Source: Rhodocyclales bacterium (GTDB lineage: Bacteria; Pseudomonadota; Gammaproteobacteria; Burkholderiales; Rhodocyclaceae). From it: a stretch of DNA of 53,735 nucleotides. This document shows, in pieces, positions 32,966-41,149 of the stretch. Within the stretch, counting starts at the first letter, position 1; the number at the start of each line of letters is the position of its first letter. A program made the position numbers and the translations under genes. The stretch is taken from positions 1 to 53,735 of the forward strand of contig JACRIZ010000058.1 in assembly GCA_016235765.1 (NCBI GenBank), given 5' to 3'. The notes under the pieces are model-generated. The model was not told the DNA's origin, searched no databases, and saw nothing but the letters and a program-made list of their open reading frames with translations.

Positions 32966-33392
32966 CGTGCCGCCCCGCGAGTGGCGCTTCTACATCGACG
33001 ACATGATCGCCTGTGCGGAGCGGGCGATCTCATACACCGAAGGAATGGACCAGGAGCGCTTCGTTGCCAGCGGGCTGAACTACGACGCGACCATTCGAAA
33101 TCTGGAACTGATTGGCGAAGCCGCCACCCACATTCCCGATGCGGTCCGAGAGGCACATCCCGGCATCCCCTGGCGGCAGATCGTCGCCATGCGCAACCGG
33201 CTGATACATGGCTGGAGTTGCCCTTCACAAGCTCAAGATTGGGCGACCGCAGTACCTTTGACAGCAGACGACCAACTTGCCGTATTTGGCCGTCTGTTAA
33301 AATGCGCCCATGGAGTATTTCCCCCCGCAAAACCCTTCGGTCTTGACTCTCACGCTTTCCTCGCGGCCGACTCCGCCCTGATTCCACGTTGA
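32958..33392 (+). CDS. HEPN-domain (HepT-like) toxin with aberrant C-terminus
   Basis: A 144-codon frame whose first about 85 residues match HepT/DUF86: DATIRNLELIGEAATHIPDA and WRQIVAMRNRLIHGW, with the RNxxxH ribonuclease motif. After HGW the normal acidic helix (typically HGYFDxD) is absent and an unrelated tail of about 60 residues follows. The tail's DNA contains a TAAAAT box and the start of a 23-codon ORF, i.e. the upstream region of the SulP gene. The toxin therefore seems truncated by a rearrangement. Whether it is still active is unknown. Confidence 0.7.
   Translation: MSDVPPREWRFYIDDMIACAERAISYTEGMDQERFVASGLNYDATIRNLELIGEAATHIPDAVREAHPGIPWRQIVAMRNRLIHGWSCPSQAQDWATAVPLTADDQLAVFGRLLKCAHGVFPPAKPFGLDSHAFLAADSALIPR
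33298..33303 (+). promoter_or_regulatory. -10-like box before a 23-codon ORF upstream of the SulP gene
   Basis: TAAAAT with TTGCCG 15 nt upstream. It ends 6 nt before an ATG at 33310. It probably drives the SulP operon, with the small ORF as a leaderless leader. Confidence 0.45.
33310..33381 (+). CDS. Possible 23-aa leader peptide upstream of SulP
   Basis: A short ORF beginning MEYFPPQNPS, rich in Ser, Thr and Pro, and ending TGA at 33381. It overlaps the aberrant tail of the HEPN frame in another frame. Support is only its start position, 6 nt after a TAAAAT box. It could equally be the 5' remnant of a lost gene. Confidence 0.3.
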   Translation: MEYFPPQNPSVLTLTLSSRPTPP

Positions 33393-33432
33393 CTCGTCTG
33401 CTTTGGCCTCTTGAAGGTTGAAGCGTTTTCGG

Positions 33433-33448
33433 CCTGCCCGAAGGCAGG
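33433..33448 (+). other. Hairpin in the SulP leader
   Basis: CCTGCC and GGCAGG flank a CGAA loop. No T-run follows, so it is not a clear terminator. It lies 30 nt before the SulP start and could affect its expression. Confidence 0.4.
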
Positions 33449-33478
33449 GTGCGTCGGTGTCATCATTAAATCCCCAAC

Positions 33479-34960
33479 ATGATCAACATAAAAACCCTCC
33501 GCCGGGACTGGCTATCCAATGTCCGCAACGATTTGCTCGCCGGCCTCGTCGTCGCGCTGGCGCTGATCCCCGAGGCCATCGCCTTTTCCATCATCGCCGG
33601 AGTCGATCCCAAGGTCGGTCTTTATGCTTCCTTTTGCATCGCCGCCGTCACCGCCTTCACGGGCGGCCGGCCGGGTATGATCTCGGCTGCCACCGGCGCA
33701 ATGGCGCTGCTGATGGTGATGCTGGTCAAGGAGCATGGCCTGCAATACCTGCTCGCCGCGACCGTCCTTACCGGCGTGCTGCAAATCCTCGCCGGTTGGT
33801 TCAAATTGGGCGCCCTGATGCGCTTCGTCGGCCGCGCCGTCATCGTCGGCTTCGTCAATGCGCTGGCCATCCTGATCTTCATGGCGCAGTTGCCCGAACT
33901 GACCAACGTCAGCTGGGTGGTCTATGTCATGGTCGCCGCTGGCCTGGGCATCATCTACCTGTTCCCGCTTGTGACGAAAGCCGTGCCCTCGCCGCTGGTC
34001 GCCATCGTGCTGCTGACCGTTGTTGCCATCGCGCTCGGCCTCGACATCCGCACCGTCGGCGACATGGGCGAGTTGCCGAACGCCCTGCCGGTGTTCCTGC
34101 TGCCCGAAGTGCCGCTGAACTGGGAGACGCTGAAGATCATCTTCCCGGTATCGGCGACGCTGGCGGTAGTCGGGCTGCTCGAATCATTGATGACGGCCTC
34201 CATCGTCGATGAACTGACCGACTCGACCTCCAACAAGAACCGCGAATGCGTCGGCCAGGGCATCGGCAACATCGCTTCCGGCTGCGTCGGCGGCATGGCC
34301 GGCTGCGCGATGATCGGCCAGTCGGTGATCAACGTGAAGTCGGGCGGGCGCGGCCGGCTATCGACGCTGGCGGCGGGCGTGTTCCTGCTACTGATGGTGG
34401 TGTTCCTCGGCGACTGGGTATCGCGAATCCCGATGGCGGCGCTGGTCGCCGTAATGATCATGGTCTCCATCGGCACCTTCAACTGGGCCTCGATCCGCGA
34501 CCTGCAAAAGCATCCGAAGAGCTACCGCGTGGTGATGCTCGCCACCGTCGCCGTGGTCGTCGTCACGCACGATCTGGCGCAGGGCGTGTTGGTCGGCGTG
34601 CTGCTTTCCGGCTTCTTCTTCGCCGACATGGTGGGCAAGGTGCTGCACGTCTCCTCGCGCGCCGTGGAGGAAGGCCGCGTGCGCCACTACCACGTGCTCG
34701 GCCAGGTGTTCTTCGCCTCGTCCGATCGCTTCGTCGCCGCCTTCGACTTCAAGGAGGTGGTCGAGAAAGTGCGCATCGACGTCAGCCGCGCGCACTTCTG
34801 GGACATCACCGCCGTCAGCGCGCTGGACAAGGTAGTGCTCAAGTTCCGCCGCGAGGATACCGAGGTCGAGGTGATCGGCATGAACGAGGCGACCGCCACG
34901 CTGGTGGATCGCTTCGCCGTGCATGACAAGCCGGACGCTGTCGAACAGTTGATGCATTGA
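33479..34960 (+). CDS. SulP/SLC26 family anion transporter
   Basis: A 493-residue inner-membrane anion transporter with about twelve hydrophobic segments and a C-terminal STAS domain (about 395-490, around [18 protein letters not shown]). The N-terminal [23 protein letters not shown] is the SulP signature region and [21 protein letters not shown] is also conserved. Members move sulfate, bicarbonate (BicA-like) or other anions; the substrate is not determined here. A universal stress protein and a DksA/TraR-like protein follow closely, so the unit may be stress-related. ATG 33479 is the family start; no strong ribosome binding site is seen. Confidence 0.92.
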   Translation: MINIKTLRRDWLSNVRNDLLAGLVVALALIPEAIAFSIIAGVDPKVGLYASFCIAAVTAFTGGRPGMISAATGAMALLMVMLVKEHGLQYLLAATVLTGVLQILAGWFKLGALMRFVGRAVIVGFVNALAILIFMAQLPELTNVSWVVYVMVAAGLGIIYLFPLVTKAVPSPLVAIVLLTVVAIALGLDIRTVGDMGELPNALPVFLLPEVPLNWETLKIIFPVSATLAVVGLLESLMTASIVDELTDSTSNKNRECVGQGIGNIASGCVGGMAGCAMIGQSVINVKSGGRGRLSTLAAGVFLLLMVVFLGDWVSRIPMAALVAVMIMVSIGTFNWASIRDLQKHPKSYRVVMLATVAVVVVTHDLAQGVLVGVLLSGFFFADMVGKVLHVSSRAVEEGRVRHYHVLGQVFFASSDRFVAAFDFKEVVEKVRIDVSRAHFWDITAVSALDKVVLKFRREDTEVEVIGMNEATATLVDRFAVHDKPDAVEQLMH

Positions 34961-34967
34961 TGAGCAC

Positions 34968-35843
34968 ATGAACATGGAAATGGACAAGAAAGTACTCGCC
35001 TGCGTCGACCGCTCGCACTTCGCCGACTACGTCGCCGATTACGCCATCTGGGCCGCGCAGCGTCTCAAGGCACCGCTCAAGTTCCTGCACGTCATCGACC
35101 GCCACCCGGAAATCGGCTCAGGCGAGGATCACAGCGGCGCCATTGGCTTCAATGCCCAGGAAATGCTGCTCAAAAAGTTGAGCGACGCGGATGCCCAAAA
35201 AGCGCACGCTGCCCACGAGAACGGCCGGCTCTTCCTCAACCGCCTGCGCGAACGCGCGCTGGCCGCCGGCATCGTCGCGCCCGACATGAAGCAGCGCCAC
35301 GGCGAGCTGGATGAGACACTGGTCGCCCTCGAAGCCGAAGTTGAACTGTTCGTCTGGGGCCGACACGGCGAAACCTCGGAGACCGCCCAGCCGAAACGCA
35401 ATCTCGGTCGCAATGTGGAGCGTGTGGTGCGCGCCCTGCGCACGCCGATCCTCAGCGTCACCGACAGCTTCCGTCCGCCGCAGCGGACGATGATCGCCTT
35501 CGACGGCGGCAGTCTGACGCGGCGGGGCGTCGAGTATGTCGCCGCCAACCCGCTGTTCGCGGGGCAGACGATTCATGTGCTGATGTCAGGTCAGGTGCGT
35601 CAGGACAACCCGAAGCAAATGGCCTGGGCACACGAAACGCTCGCCGCCGCCGGCCGCGAAGTCGTGCCCCTGCTGATTCCCGGCGAGGTCGGCGGCGTCA
35701 TCGCCCGCACGATCGAGGAGCGGGACATCGACCTGCTGGTGATGGGCGCCTATGCGCACTGGCCGCTGCGCAGTCTGCTGTTCGGCTGCATGACCAACAC
35801 CATGCTCGGCTCGTCGGGTATTCCGACCCTGCTGATGCGATGA
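34968..35843 (+). CDS. Tandem universal stress protein
   Basis: A 291-residue protein made of two UspA-like halves. The first (about 5-150) begins [20 protein letters not shown]; the second (about 160-291) begins [18 protein letters not shown] and ends [20 protein letters not shown], close to the GxxGxxxxxxxxGS nucleotide-binding pattern ([11 protein letters not shown]). Such proteins help survival under stress by unclear means. It lies 7 nt after the SulP gene and overlaps the next gene by 4 bp. Confidence 0.92.
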   Translation: MNMEMDKKVLACVDRSHFADYVADYAIWAAQRLKAPLKFLHVIDRHPEIGSGEDHSGAIGFNAQEMLLKKLSDADAQKAHAAHENGRLFLNRLRERALAAGIVAPDMKQRHGELDETLVALEAEVELFVWGRHGETSETAQPKRNLGRNVERVVRALRTPILSVTDSFRPPQRTMIAFDGGSLTRRGVEYVAANPLFAGQTIHVLMSGQVRQDNPKQMAWAHETLAAAGREVVPLLIPGEVGGVIARTIEERDIDLLVMGAYAHWPLRSLLFGCMTNTMLGSSGIPTLLMR

Positions 35844-36163
35844 GCAACCCACAGCAGGTGCTCGAAACCCGTCTGGCGGGGCTGCGCGAGGAACTCACGC
35901 GCACCACGGCAGCCGCCGCGACGGTGGAACTCGACCAGACCACGCAGGGTCGCCTCTCGCGCATGGACGCCATGCAGCAACAAGCCATAGCGGCCAGTCT
36001 CGCCGAACGCCTGCGTACAGAAATCCGCAAGACCGAGGCGGCGCTGGATCGCGCCGCCGCAGGCACGTATGGGGACTGCTGTCGCTGCGGAGAGAAAATC
36101 GCTGCGGCACGATTGGCAGCAGACCTGGCAACACCTTTTTGTTCTAGTTGCGTGAGCGCCTAA
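35840..36163 (+). CDS. DksA/TraR-type zinc-finger protein
   Basis: A 107-residue protein with an N-terminal coiled coil and a C-terminal four-cysteine zinc finger, CCRCGEKI followed by FCSSC, as in the TraR/DksA/YbiI group that binds in the RNA polymerase secondary channel. The acidic coiled-coil tip of true DksA is not clear, so a transcription role is only probable. It overlaps the stress protein gene (ATGA) and closes the SulP-USP unit. Confidence 0.88.
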   Translation: MSNPQQVLETRLAGLREELTRTTAAAATVELDQTTQGRLSRMDAMQQQAIAASLAERLRTEIRKTEAALDRAAAGTYGDCCRCGEKIAAARLAADLATPFCSSCVSA

Positions 36164-36260
36164 ATCCGTAATTGCATTTGGCGGCCGCTATGCGTCCGAT
36201 GGCTGTCACTGGAGAATGATGTCGACAATGTCTCTTCAGGGCACGTAGCCGCCGAATACA

Positions 36261-36286
36261 GGCGTACCGCCACGGCTGACTTTCCC
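36261..36286 (+). repeat. Dispersed GGCTGACTTT repeat, copy 10
   Basis: The closest copy to consensus, GGCGTACCGCCAC then GGCTGACTTT. It is intergenic, between the DksA-like gene and vapB2, and not within any gene. Confidence 0.9.
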
Positions 36287-36326
36287 ATTGCTCAGGCACG
36301 CGCCCGTCAGTTGGAGTAAACTGCAG

Positions 36327-36353
36327 TCCTTACCAAGATGGATGTTGTAAGGA
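36327..36353 (+). promoter_or_regulatory. Operator/promoter of the second vapBC
   Basis: TCCTTAC (36327-36333) and GTAAGGA (36347-36353) form a 7-bp inverted repeat 14 nt before the vapB ATG. TTGGAG at 36311-36316 with CAAGAT 17 nt on is a possible promoter overlapping it. This fits autoregulation by the VapBC complex. Confidence 0.5.
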
Positions 36354-36366
36354 ACAGGAGCCGCAC

Positions 36367-36591
36367 ATGACCGCTGCCGCGACGCTGACAAGTAAAGGCC
36401 AGACCACGATTCCGAAGGAGATTCGGGATGCTTTGGGGATGAAGGCCGGCGACAAGATGACATTCACCGCGATGGCGGATGGCACGGTCGTCGTGCGGCT
36501 GAAGAATCGGAGTGTTTTGGAGCAGGCCGGTTCGCTTGCCCGGACCGGAAGAAAGCCGGTGCCGCTTGATCGGATGACGCCCTGGAAGTAA
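36367..36591 (+). CDS. vapB: AbrB/SpoVT-type antitoxin VapB (copy 2)
   Basis: A 74-residue AbrB-fold antitoxin. TLTSKGQTTIPKEIRDALG and AGDKMTFTAM form the swapped-hairpin DNA-binding domain; the tail around LDRMTPWK should bind the toxin. AGGAG precedes the ATG and an inverted repeat lies in the promoter. It has the same family layout as the vapB at 21286-21519 but a distinct sequence. vapC starts 4 nt after its stop. Confidence 0.92.
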   Translation: MTAAATLTSKGQTTIPKEIRDALGMKAGDKMTFTAMADGTVVVRLKNRSVLEQAGSLARTGRKPVPLDRMTPWK

Positions 36592-36595
36592 TGTC

Positions 36596-36991
36596 GTGCT
36601 CGGTATCGATACCAATGTCCTGGTTCGCTTCCTGACCAGGGACGAACCGGGGCAATACGAACGCGCGCGGCGGATCATTCGCCAGGGCGCGAGCGACCCT
36701 GACGGCATCTACATCAACCAGTTGGTCTTGCTGGAAACCGAATGGGTGCTGCGCAGCGCCTATGGACTCTCCAAGGCGGAAATCGTTGCCGCGATCTCCG
36801 CCTTGCTCGATGCCCACGAACTCGTGTTTGAGGACGAACCGGCCATCGAGGAGGCGCTGTTCTCCTGGAAGAAGTCGAACGCCGATCTTGCGGATTGTCT
36901 GATTGGCGCAAAAAACCGCCGAGCCGGATGCCGGGCAACGGCGACCTTTGATGCGAAGGCCGCCAAAGTGCCCGGATTCGTCTCGGCTTAG
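36596..36991 (+). CDS. vapC: PIN-domain toxin VapC (copy 2)
   Basis: A 131-residue PIN ribonuclease. The acidic site is complete: LGIDTNVLVRFLTRDEPGQ, LLETEWVLRSAYG, NADLADCLIGA and ATFDAKAAKVPG. A GTG start at 36596 is used; an ATG at 36591 is in another frame. It shares YITQDDP/FLTRDEP-type N-termini with the other VapC in the window, so the two belong to one subfamily. It is convergent with the helicase gene. Confidence 0.92.
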   Translation: MLGIDTNVLVRFLTRDEPGQYERARRIIRQGASDPDGIYINQLVLLETEWVLRSAYGLSKAEIVAAISALLDAHELVFEDEPAIEEALFSWKKSNADLADCLIGAKNRRAGCRATATFDAKAAKVPGFVSA

Positions 36992-37009
36992 TCTGAAGGC
37001 TCCGCCTGC

Positions 37010-38428
37010 CTACTTCTTGCCGAAGCCACCCAGCAGGGCGGCGACCGGCCGCAGCGGCCGCTTGGGCGGCAGCCCGTCGGTAGCCTTGGCAGGCGTGTCG
37101 TCGGGACTTACTTTCGCCTCGTAGGGTTTGTGGAAGTCGAAGCCGTCGGCGGCGACTTTCGGCACATGGGCTGCCGGCGGCGGCAATTGCACCGATGCCT
37201 TCGGGCCGTGGCGCTCGCGCTCGCGATGGGAGTGGCCATGGCCACCGCTGCCGCTGCGGCCGCGGCGATCGCTTTCGACGGCGGCGCTAGTGGAGAACTC
37301 GGGCAGCGCTATCTGTTCGATCTTGAACTTGATCAGGCGCTCGATGTCGTTGAGGCGCGACTTCTCCTCCGGCGCGACCAGCGACGTCGCGTCGCCCAGC
37401 TTGCCGGCGCGGCCGGTGCGGCCGATGCGGTGCACGTAGTCTTCGGCGACGTGCGGCAGTTCGTAGTTGATGACGTGCGGCAGGTCGTCGATGTCGAGGC
37501 CGCGGGCGGCGACGTCGGTGGCGACCATGACGCGCGCCGTGCCGGACTTGAAGGCTTCGAGTGCCTCGGTGCGCTGCTGCTGGCTCTTGTCGCCGTGGAT
37601 GGCGACGGCGTTGACCCCCTGGCGCTCCAGCCAGGTGGCGAGTCGGGCGGTGCCGAACTTGGTGCCGACGAAGACCAGCGCCTGCATGGTGGGCGCTTCG
37701 TTGACCATGTGCAGCAGCAGGTGGCGCTTGCGGTCGGCGTCGACCTGGTACATGCGGTGGGTGATGGTCTCGGAAACGGTGTTGCGGCGCGCGACCTCGA
37801 TGAGCTGGGGATTCTTCAGCATCGTGTCGGCGAGCTTCTTGATCTCTTCCGAGAAGGTGGCGGAGAACAGCAGGCTCTGGCGCTCCTTCGGCAGCATGGC
37901 CAGGATGCGCCGGATGTCGGGGATGAAGCCCATGTCGAGCATGCGGTCGGCTTCGTCGAGGATGACGAACTCGACCTGGCTGAAATGGACGCTCTTCTGC
38001 TGGACGTGGTCGAGCAGGCGGCCGGGCGTGGCGACCACGATTTCGCGGCCTTCGCGCAGTTCGGCGGTCTGCGGCTTGATGTCCACGCCGCCATAGACGC
38101 ACACCGAGCGCAGCGGCAGGTGCTTGCCGTAGGTAACGACGCTTTCATGGACCTGCATGGCCAGTTCGCGCGTTGGCGTCAGGATCAGGCAGCGCACCGG
38201 GTGGCGCGCGGGCGACGAACTGGTGTTGGCGTGGCGGGCGATCCGGTGCAGCATCGGCAGCGTGAAGCCGGCCGTCTTGCCGGTGCCGGTCTGGGCGCCG
38301 CCCATGACGTCGCGGCCGGCAAGGATGACCGGGATGGCCTGTGCCTGGATGGGCGTGGGCTCCGTGTAGCCGGCGTCTTCGACGGCCCGGAGCAGTTCGG
38401 GCAACAGCCCGAGGTCAGCGAACTTCAT
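37010..38428 (-). CDS. rhlE: DEAD-box RNA helicase, RhlE type
   Basis: A 472-residue ATP-dependent RNA helicase. Motifs run in order: Q motif GYTEPTPIQAQAIP, motif I AQTGTGKT, PTRELA, motif II LDEADRMLDMGF, SAT, and motif VI HRIGRTGRAG. The C-terminal 90 residues are a variable basic tail rich in Gly, His and Pro, including DRRGRSGSGGHGHSHRER and a degenerate repeat copy that reads KVSPDDTP. ATG 38428 follows GGGAG; an upstream in-frame extension to 38461 has no support. It probably aids ribosome assembly or RNA turnover. Confidence 0.94.
   Translation of the reverse strand: MKFADLGLLPELLRAVEDAGYTEPTPIQAQAIPVILAGRDVMGGAQTGTGKTAGFTLPMLHRIARHANTSSSPARHPVRCLILTPTRELAMQVHESVVTYGKHLPLRSVCVYGGVDIKPQTAELREGREIVVATPGRLLDHVQQKSVHFSQVEFVILDEADRMLDMGFIPDIRRILAMLPKERQSLLFSATFSEEIKKLADTMLKNPQLIEVARRNTVSETITHRMYQVDADRKRHLLLHMVNEAPTMQALVFVGTKFGTARLATWLERQGVNAVAIHGDKSQQQRTEALEAFKSGTARVMVATDVAARGLDIDDLPHVINYELPHVAEDYVHRIGRTGRAGKLGDATSLVAPEEKSRLNDIERLIKFKIEQIALPEFSTSAAVESDRRGRSGSGGHGHSHRERERHGPKASVQLPPPAAHVPKVAADGFDFHKPYEAKVSPDDTPAKATDGLPPKRPLRPVAALLGGFGKK
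37092..37117 (+). repeat. Dispersed GGCTGACTTT repeat, copy 11 (degenerate)
   Basis: About two thirds of positions match. The core reads GGACTTACTTT-like. It lies antisense in the helicase tail, where the product reads KVSPDDTP, like KVSQGGTP in waaF. Confidence 0.45.
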
Positions 38429-38595
38429 TGAATCTCCCGAAGCGGCCTGCCCGCCATCCACGAGGGGGCGGGTACCGGTTCAGGCGATAGGTGTGGATGA
38501 GCAGAACTACCTTGGATTTACCTGAGGTGAGCGCCAACCGGCAGGGCGCGTGCGCGGCATTCTACCGGAATCGGCCCTGCCGATGCGGGTTTTGC

Positions 38596-39003
38596 TCAGG
38601 TGAAGCGGCGCGGCCGCGGTGGTTCCGGGTCTTCCGGCGCTGCGCTGCGCTTTGCCCCGGCCTTCTTCTCGTTTTCCGGGGCCTTGGGCGGCTCCGCCGG
38701 CTTCGCTTCCTCGCCGCCCGTGGGGGCGTCGACCAGGTCGGGCACTACAGGGCGGATGTTGTTCTCGCGCATGTAGGCGTCCATGTCGCGCCAGCCCGCA
38801 TATACGGCAGACCTGAGCGCCTTCGGGTTCATGACGTAGCAGTCTTCCAGCGCCCGGCCGGAGTGCCGGCAGGCGCCGCCGACGGCCTTGCCGTCGGCTT
38901 CCTTGGCTTCGGCGATCCTCGGGTCGTCGCCCATCCCGGGAATCTCACAGCCGGCCAGGACAACGGCCAGGGCAGTCAGGGTGAGGAGGCTACGGCAGCG
39001 CAT
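38596..39003 (-). CDS. Putative lipoprotein, 135 aa
   Basis: A secreted lipoprotein of unknown function. MRCRSLLTLTALAVVLAGC is a signal peptide with an LAGC lipobox, so the mature protein starts at Cys19. The mature part has two further cysteines (GACRHSG, EDCYVMNP) that may pair, a helical middle (YAGWRDMDAYMREN) and a charged Pro/Glu/Lys-rich tail ending RPRRFT. AAGGA lies 6 nt before the ATG at 39003. I do not recognise a family. Confidence 0.82.
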   Translation of the reverse strand: MRCRSLLTLTALAVVLAGCEIPGMGDDPRIAEAKEADGKAVGGACRHSGRALEDCYVMNPKALRSAVYAGWRDMDAYMRENNIRPVVPDLVDAPTGGEEAKPAEPPKAPENEKKAGAKRSAAPEDPEPPRPRRFT

Positions 39004-39054
39004 GTGAATCCTTCGCATTGAAGCGCAGATGCCTGATTCTACGGCATTTGCCGC

Positions 39055-39786
39055 TCAGGCTTTAGGCTTCTCGTGACGCCGGTCGCCACCCTTGCGTCGT
39101 TCCGGGCCGCGATAGCGCGGATCCTGGCGCTTGCGGCGCTCCTCCTTGCGCCCGAGCACGTGCTGCGGTGCCGGCTGCGGGTGGGCCACGTCCTCGATCA
39201 CATGCATGATGACGTTCGCCTCTTCCGGCGGGATGTGGTGCAATTCCTCGATCAGGTGACGGTCTGCGGCGGATACGGTGCCGCGCAGCAGCCCGAAGAC
39301 CAGCCAGGCGATCAGCAGGTTGATCGCAATCAGGATCATTTCGAGATAGAGGAAGGGCATGAAGAATGCCCGGTGGCGCTTGTCGCCGAACACGAAGTAG
39401 AAGCCGTCGAAGCCTTCCGGGGGCACGCGCACCATCGACGGATAGGGCTGGAAAGGCGGGAACAGCAGGATGAGGGCAATGTTCGCGATGCCGAACAAGG
39501 CCAGCCCGCGGAAGGCGGCGCTCTCGCCCAGGTCGATTTCGGCGGCGTCCTTGGCATTGAGCGCCAGCCAGGCGGCCAGGGCGTTGGCGAAGACGAAGAA
39601 CATCTCGATGGTCAGCAGTTCCTGGTGGATGATGCGGCCCTGCGGCGCCATCAGCACGAAATAGAAACTCTCGAAGCTGCGGAATGCGCCGCGCTGGATG
39701 GGATTGTCCAGGAAGGGCGGAAAGAGCAGCAGCAGCAGCAGGTTGAGCGCCGCCATGACGGCGACGGCTTTCTGGTGTCTATTCAT
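39055..39786 (-). CDS. Hypothetical four-helix membrane protein
   Basis: A 243-residue membrane protein of unknown function. Four hydrophobic segments are visible (ALNLLLLLLFPPFL, TIEMFFVFANALAAWLAL, ALFGIANIALILLFPPF and YLEMILIAINLLIAWLVFG). The FPPF motif after helices 1 and 3 and the repeated RSFESFYFV / EGFDGFYFV suggest an internal duplication of a two-helix unit. The cytoplasmic tail is very basic (RRKRQDPRYRGPERRKGGDR). The frame continues upstream without a stop, but the ATG at 39786 is the natural start before the first helix. Confidence 0.8.
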   Translation of the reverse strand: MNRHQKAVAVMAALNLLLLLLFPPFLDNPIQRGAFRSFESFYFVLMAPQGRIIHQELLTIEMFFVFANALAAWLALNAKDAAEIDLGESAAFRGLALFGIANIALILLFPPFQPYPSMVRVPPEGFDGFYFVFGDKRHRAFFMPFLYLEMILIAINLLIAWLVFGLLRGTVSAADRHLIEELHHIPPEEANVIMHVIEDVAHPQPAPQHVLGRKEERRKRQDPRYRGPERRKGGDRRHEKPKA

Positions 39787-39918
39787 TTTGGTTCTTCGGC
39801 CACCTCTTTTGCCGATTATTGCAGCGAGTGCGGGCCACCGCAAGGGTGACGATTGACAGCCTGCCGTCGCTTGCACTACAACGATCTCCTCCCGCCAACT
39901 TTTCGGACGAGACGGCCC

Positions 39919-41148
39919 ATGCGCAAACTGATTGCCACCCTGATTCTGACGACGGCGGCGACCGCCGTTCCCGCCCAGGAGATCGTGCTCCGCCATGCGC
40001 TGGGCGGTGCGGCCCGCGAGGCGCTGGCGACGCAGGTGTTGCGTTTCAACGACGCCCAGAAGGGCCGCGGCAGGGTGGTGCTCCAGAACCTGGCCGAGGT
40101 TGCCGACAAGCAGAAGCTGCCGCACCTGGCCCTGCTGGACGACGACGATGCGCGCGAGTTCTTCGATTCGCAGCCGCGTTACAAGCCGATGTCCGGCGTG
40201 ATGAAGGAGAGCGGGCAGCCCTTCGATGCCCGTGTTTTCCTGCCGCAGATCGCCGATGCCGTGGATGACCTCAAGGGCCAGCCGCAGGCCCTGCCCATCG
40301 CGCTGGCGCTGCCGGTGCTGTTCTACAACAAGGAAGCCTTCGCCAGGGCCGGGCTGAATCCCGCCGCGGCGCCGCGCACCTGGCAGGAGATACAGAACGC
40401 CGCCGGCGCACTTGCCGACGCCGGTGTCGCCTGCCCGCTGACCTCCTCGCGCTTCGCCTGGGTGCACCTGGAGAACCTGTCGGCCCAGCACGGCGAACCG
40501 GCCGTGGTCAAGAGCGGCCGCGGCGAACGGGTGTCCTTCAACAACCTGGTGCACGTGAAGCATCTTGCCCGTCTCGCCAGTTGGCAAAAGAGCCGCTACT
40601 TCCACTACTTCGGCCCCGGACGCGAAGGGGACGCCAGGTTCAAGTCCGGCGAGTGCGCCATGCTGACCGGCGAGTCGGCCTTGCATGGCGAGCTGCGCGG
40701 GTCGCCGTTCCAGATCGGCGTCGCCGCGCTGCCCTATTACGACGACGTGCGCGGCGCGCAGCCGGGCAATGTCCTGCCGGACGGGGCTTCGCTGCGCGCC
40801 CTGCCAGGCAAGAAGAAAAACGAATACCAGGTCGCCGCGCGCTTCGTCGCCTTCCTGATGCAGCCGCAGGTGCAGCGCGACTGGGTTCGTGCCACCGGTT
40901 TCCTGCCGATGACGCCCGCCGTCCTCGACGAGCTTGCCGCCGCAGGCGTTTCGCCGGCAGTGATCGAGGCGGCGAGAAAGCGCCTGGGCGCGCCGAAGCG
41001 GGCCGATACGCGGATGCGCTCCGGCTTCGCCCGCAATCGGGTGCGCGCCATCCTCAATGAGGAGATCGAGATGGTCTGGAAGACCGACCGGCCGGCCAAG
41101 GAGGCGCTCGACGTGGCCATGACGCGCGCCAACGCGGCGCCGAAGTGA
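39919..41148 (+). CDS. ABC-type extracellular solute-binding protein, UgpB-like
   Basis: A 409-residue periplasmic binding protein of the family 1 type (sugar or glycerol-3-phosphate binding). The signal peptide is MRKLIATLILTTAATAVPAQ, with cleavage after AxA-like VPA. The core PIALALPVLFYNKEAFARAG and TWQEIQNAAGALADAG is typical of UgpB and its relatives. A glycerophosphodiesterase gene follows 1 nt later, which points to glycerol-3-phosphate or its diesters. No permease or ATPase gene is adjacent, so it either uses distant partners or has another role. Confidence 0.88.
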   Translation: MRKLIATLILTTAATAVPAQEIVLRHALGGAAREALATQVLRFNDAQKGRGRVVLQNLAEVADKQKLPHLALLDDDDAREFFDSQPRYKPMSGVMKESGQPFDARVFLPQIADAVDDLKGQPQALPIALALPVLFYNKEAFARAGLNPAAAPRTWQEIQNAAGALADAGVACPLTSSRFAWVHLENLSAQHGEPAVVKSGRGERVSFNNLVHVKHLARLASWQKSRYFHYFGPGREGDARFKSGECAMLTGESALHGELRGSPFQIGVAALPYYDDVRGAQPGNVLPDGASLRALPGKKKNEYQVAARFVAFLMQPQVQRDWVRATGFLPMTPAVLDELAAAGVSPAVIEAARKRLGAPKRADTRMRSGFARNRVRAILNEEIEMVWKTDRPAKEALDVAMTRANAAPK

Positions 41149-41149
41149 C

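Noticed and set aside
33350-33376. CGCGGCCGACTCC stretch resembling the repeat
   Set aside because: The core is broken and the flank does not align.
37141-37170. GGCGGCGACTTTCGG in the helicase tail
   Set aside because: It shares only GACTTT with the repeat and fits ordinary coding sequence.
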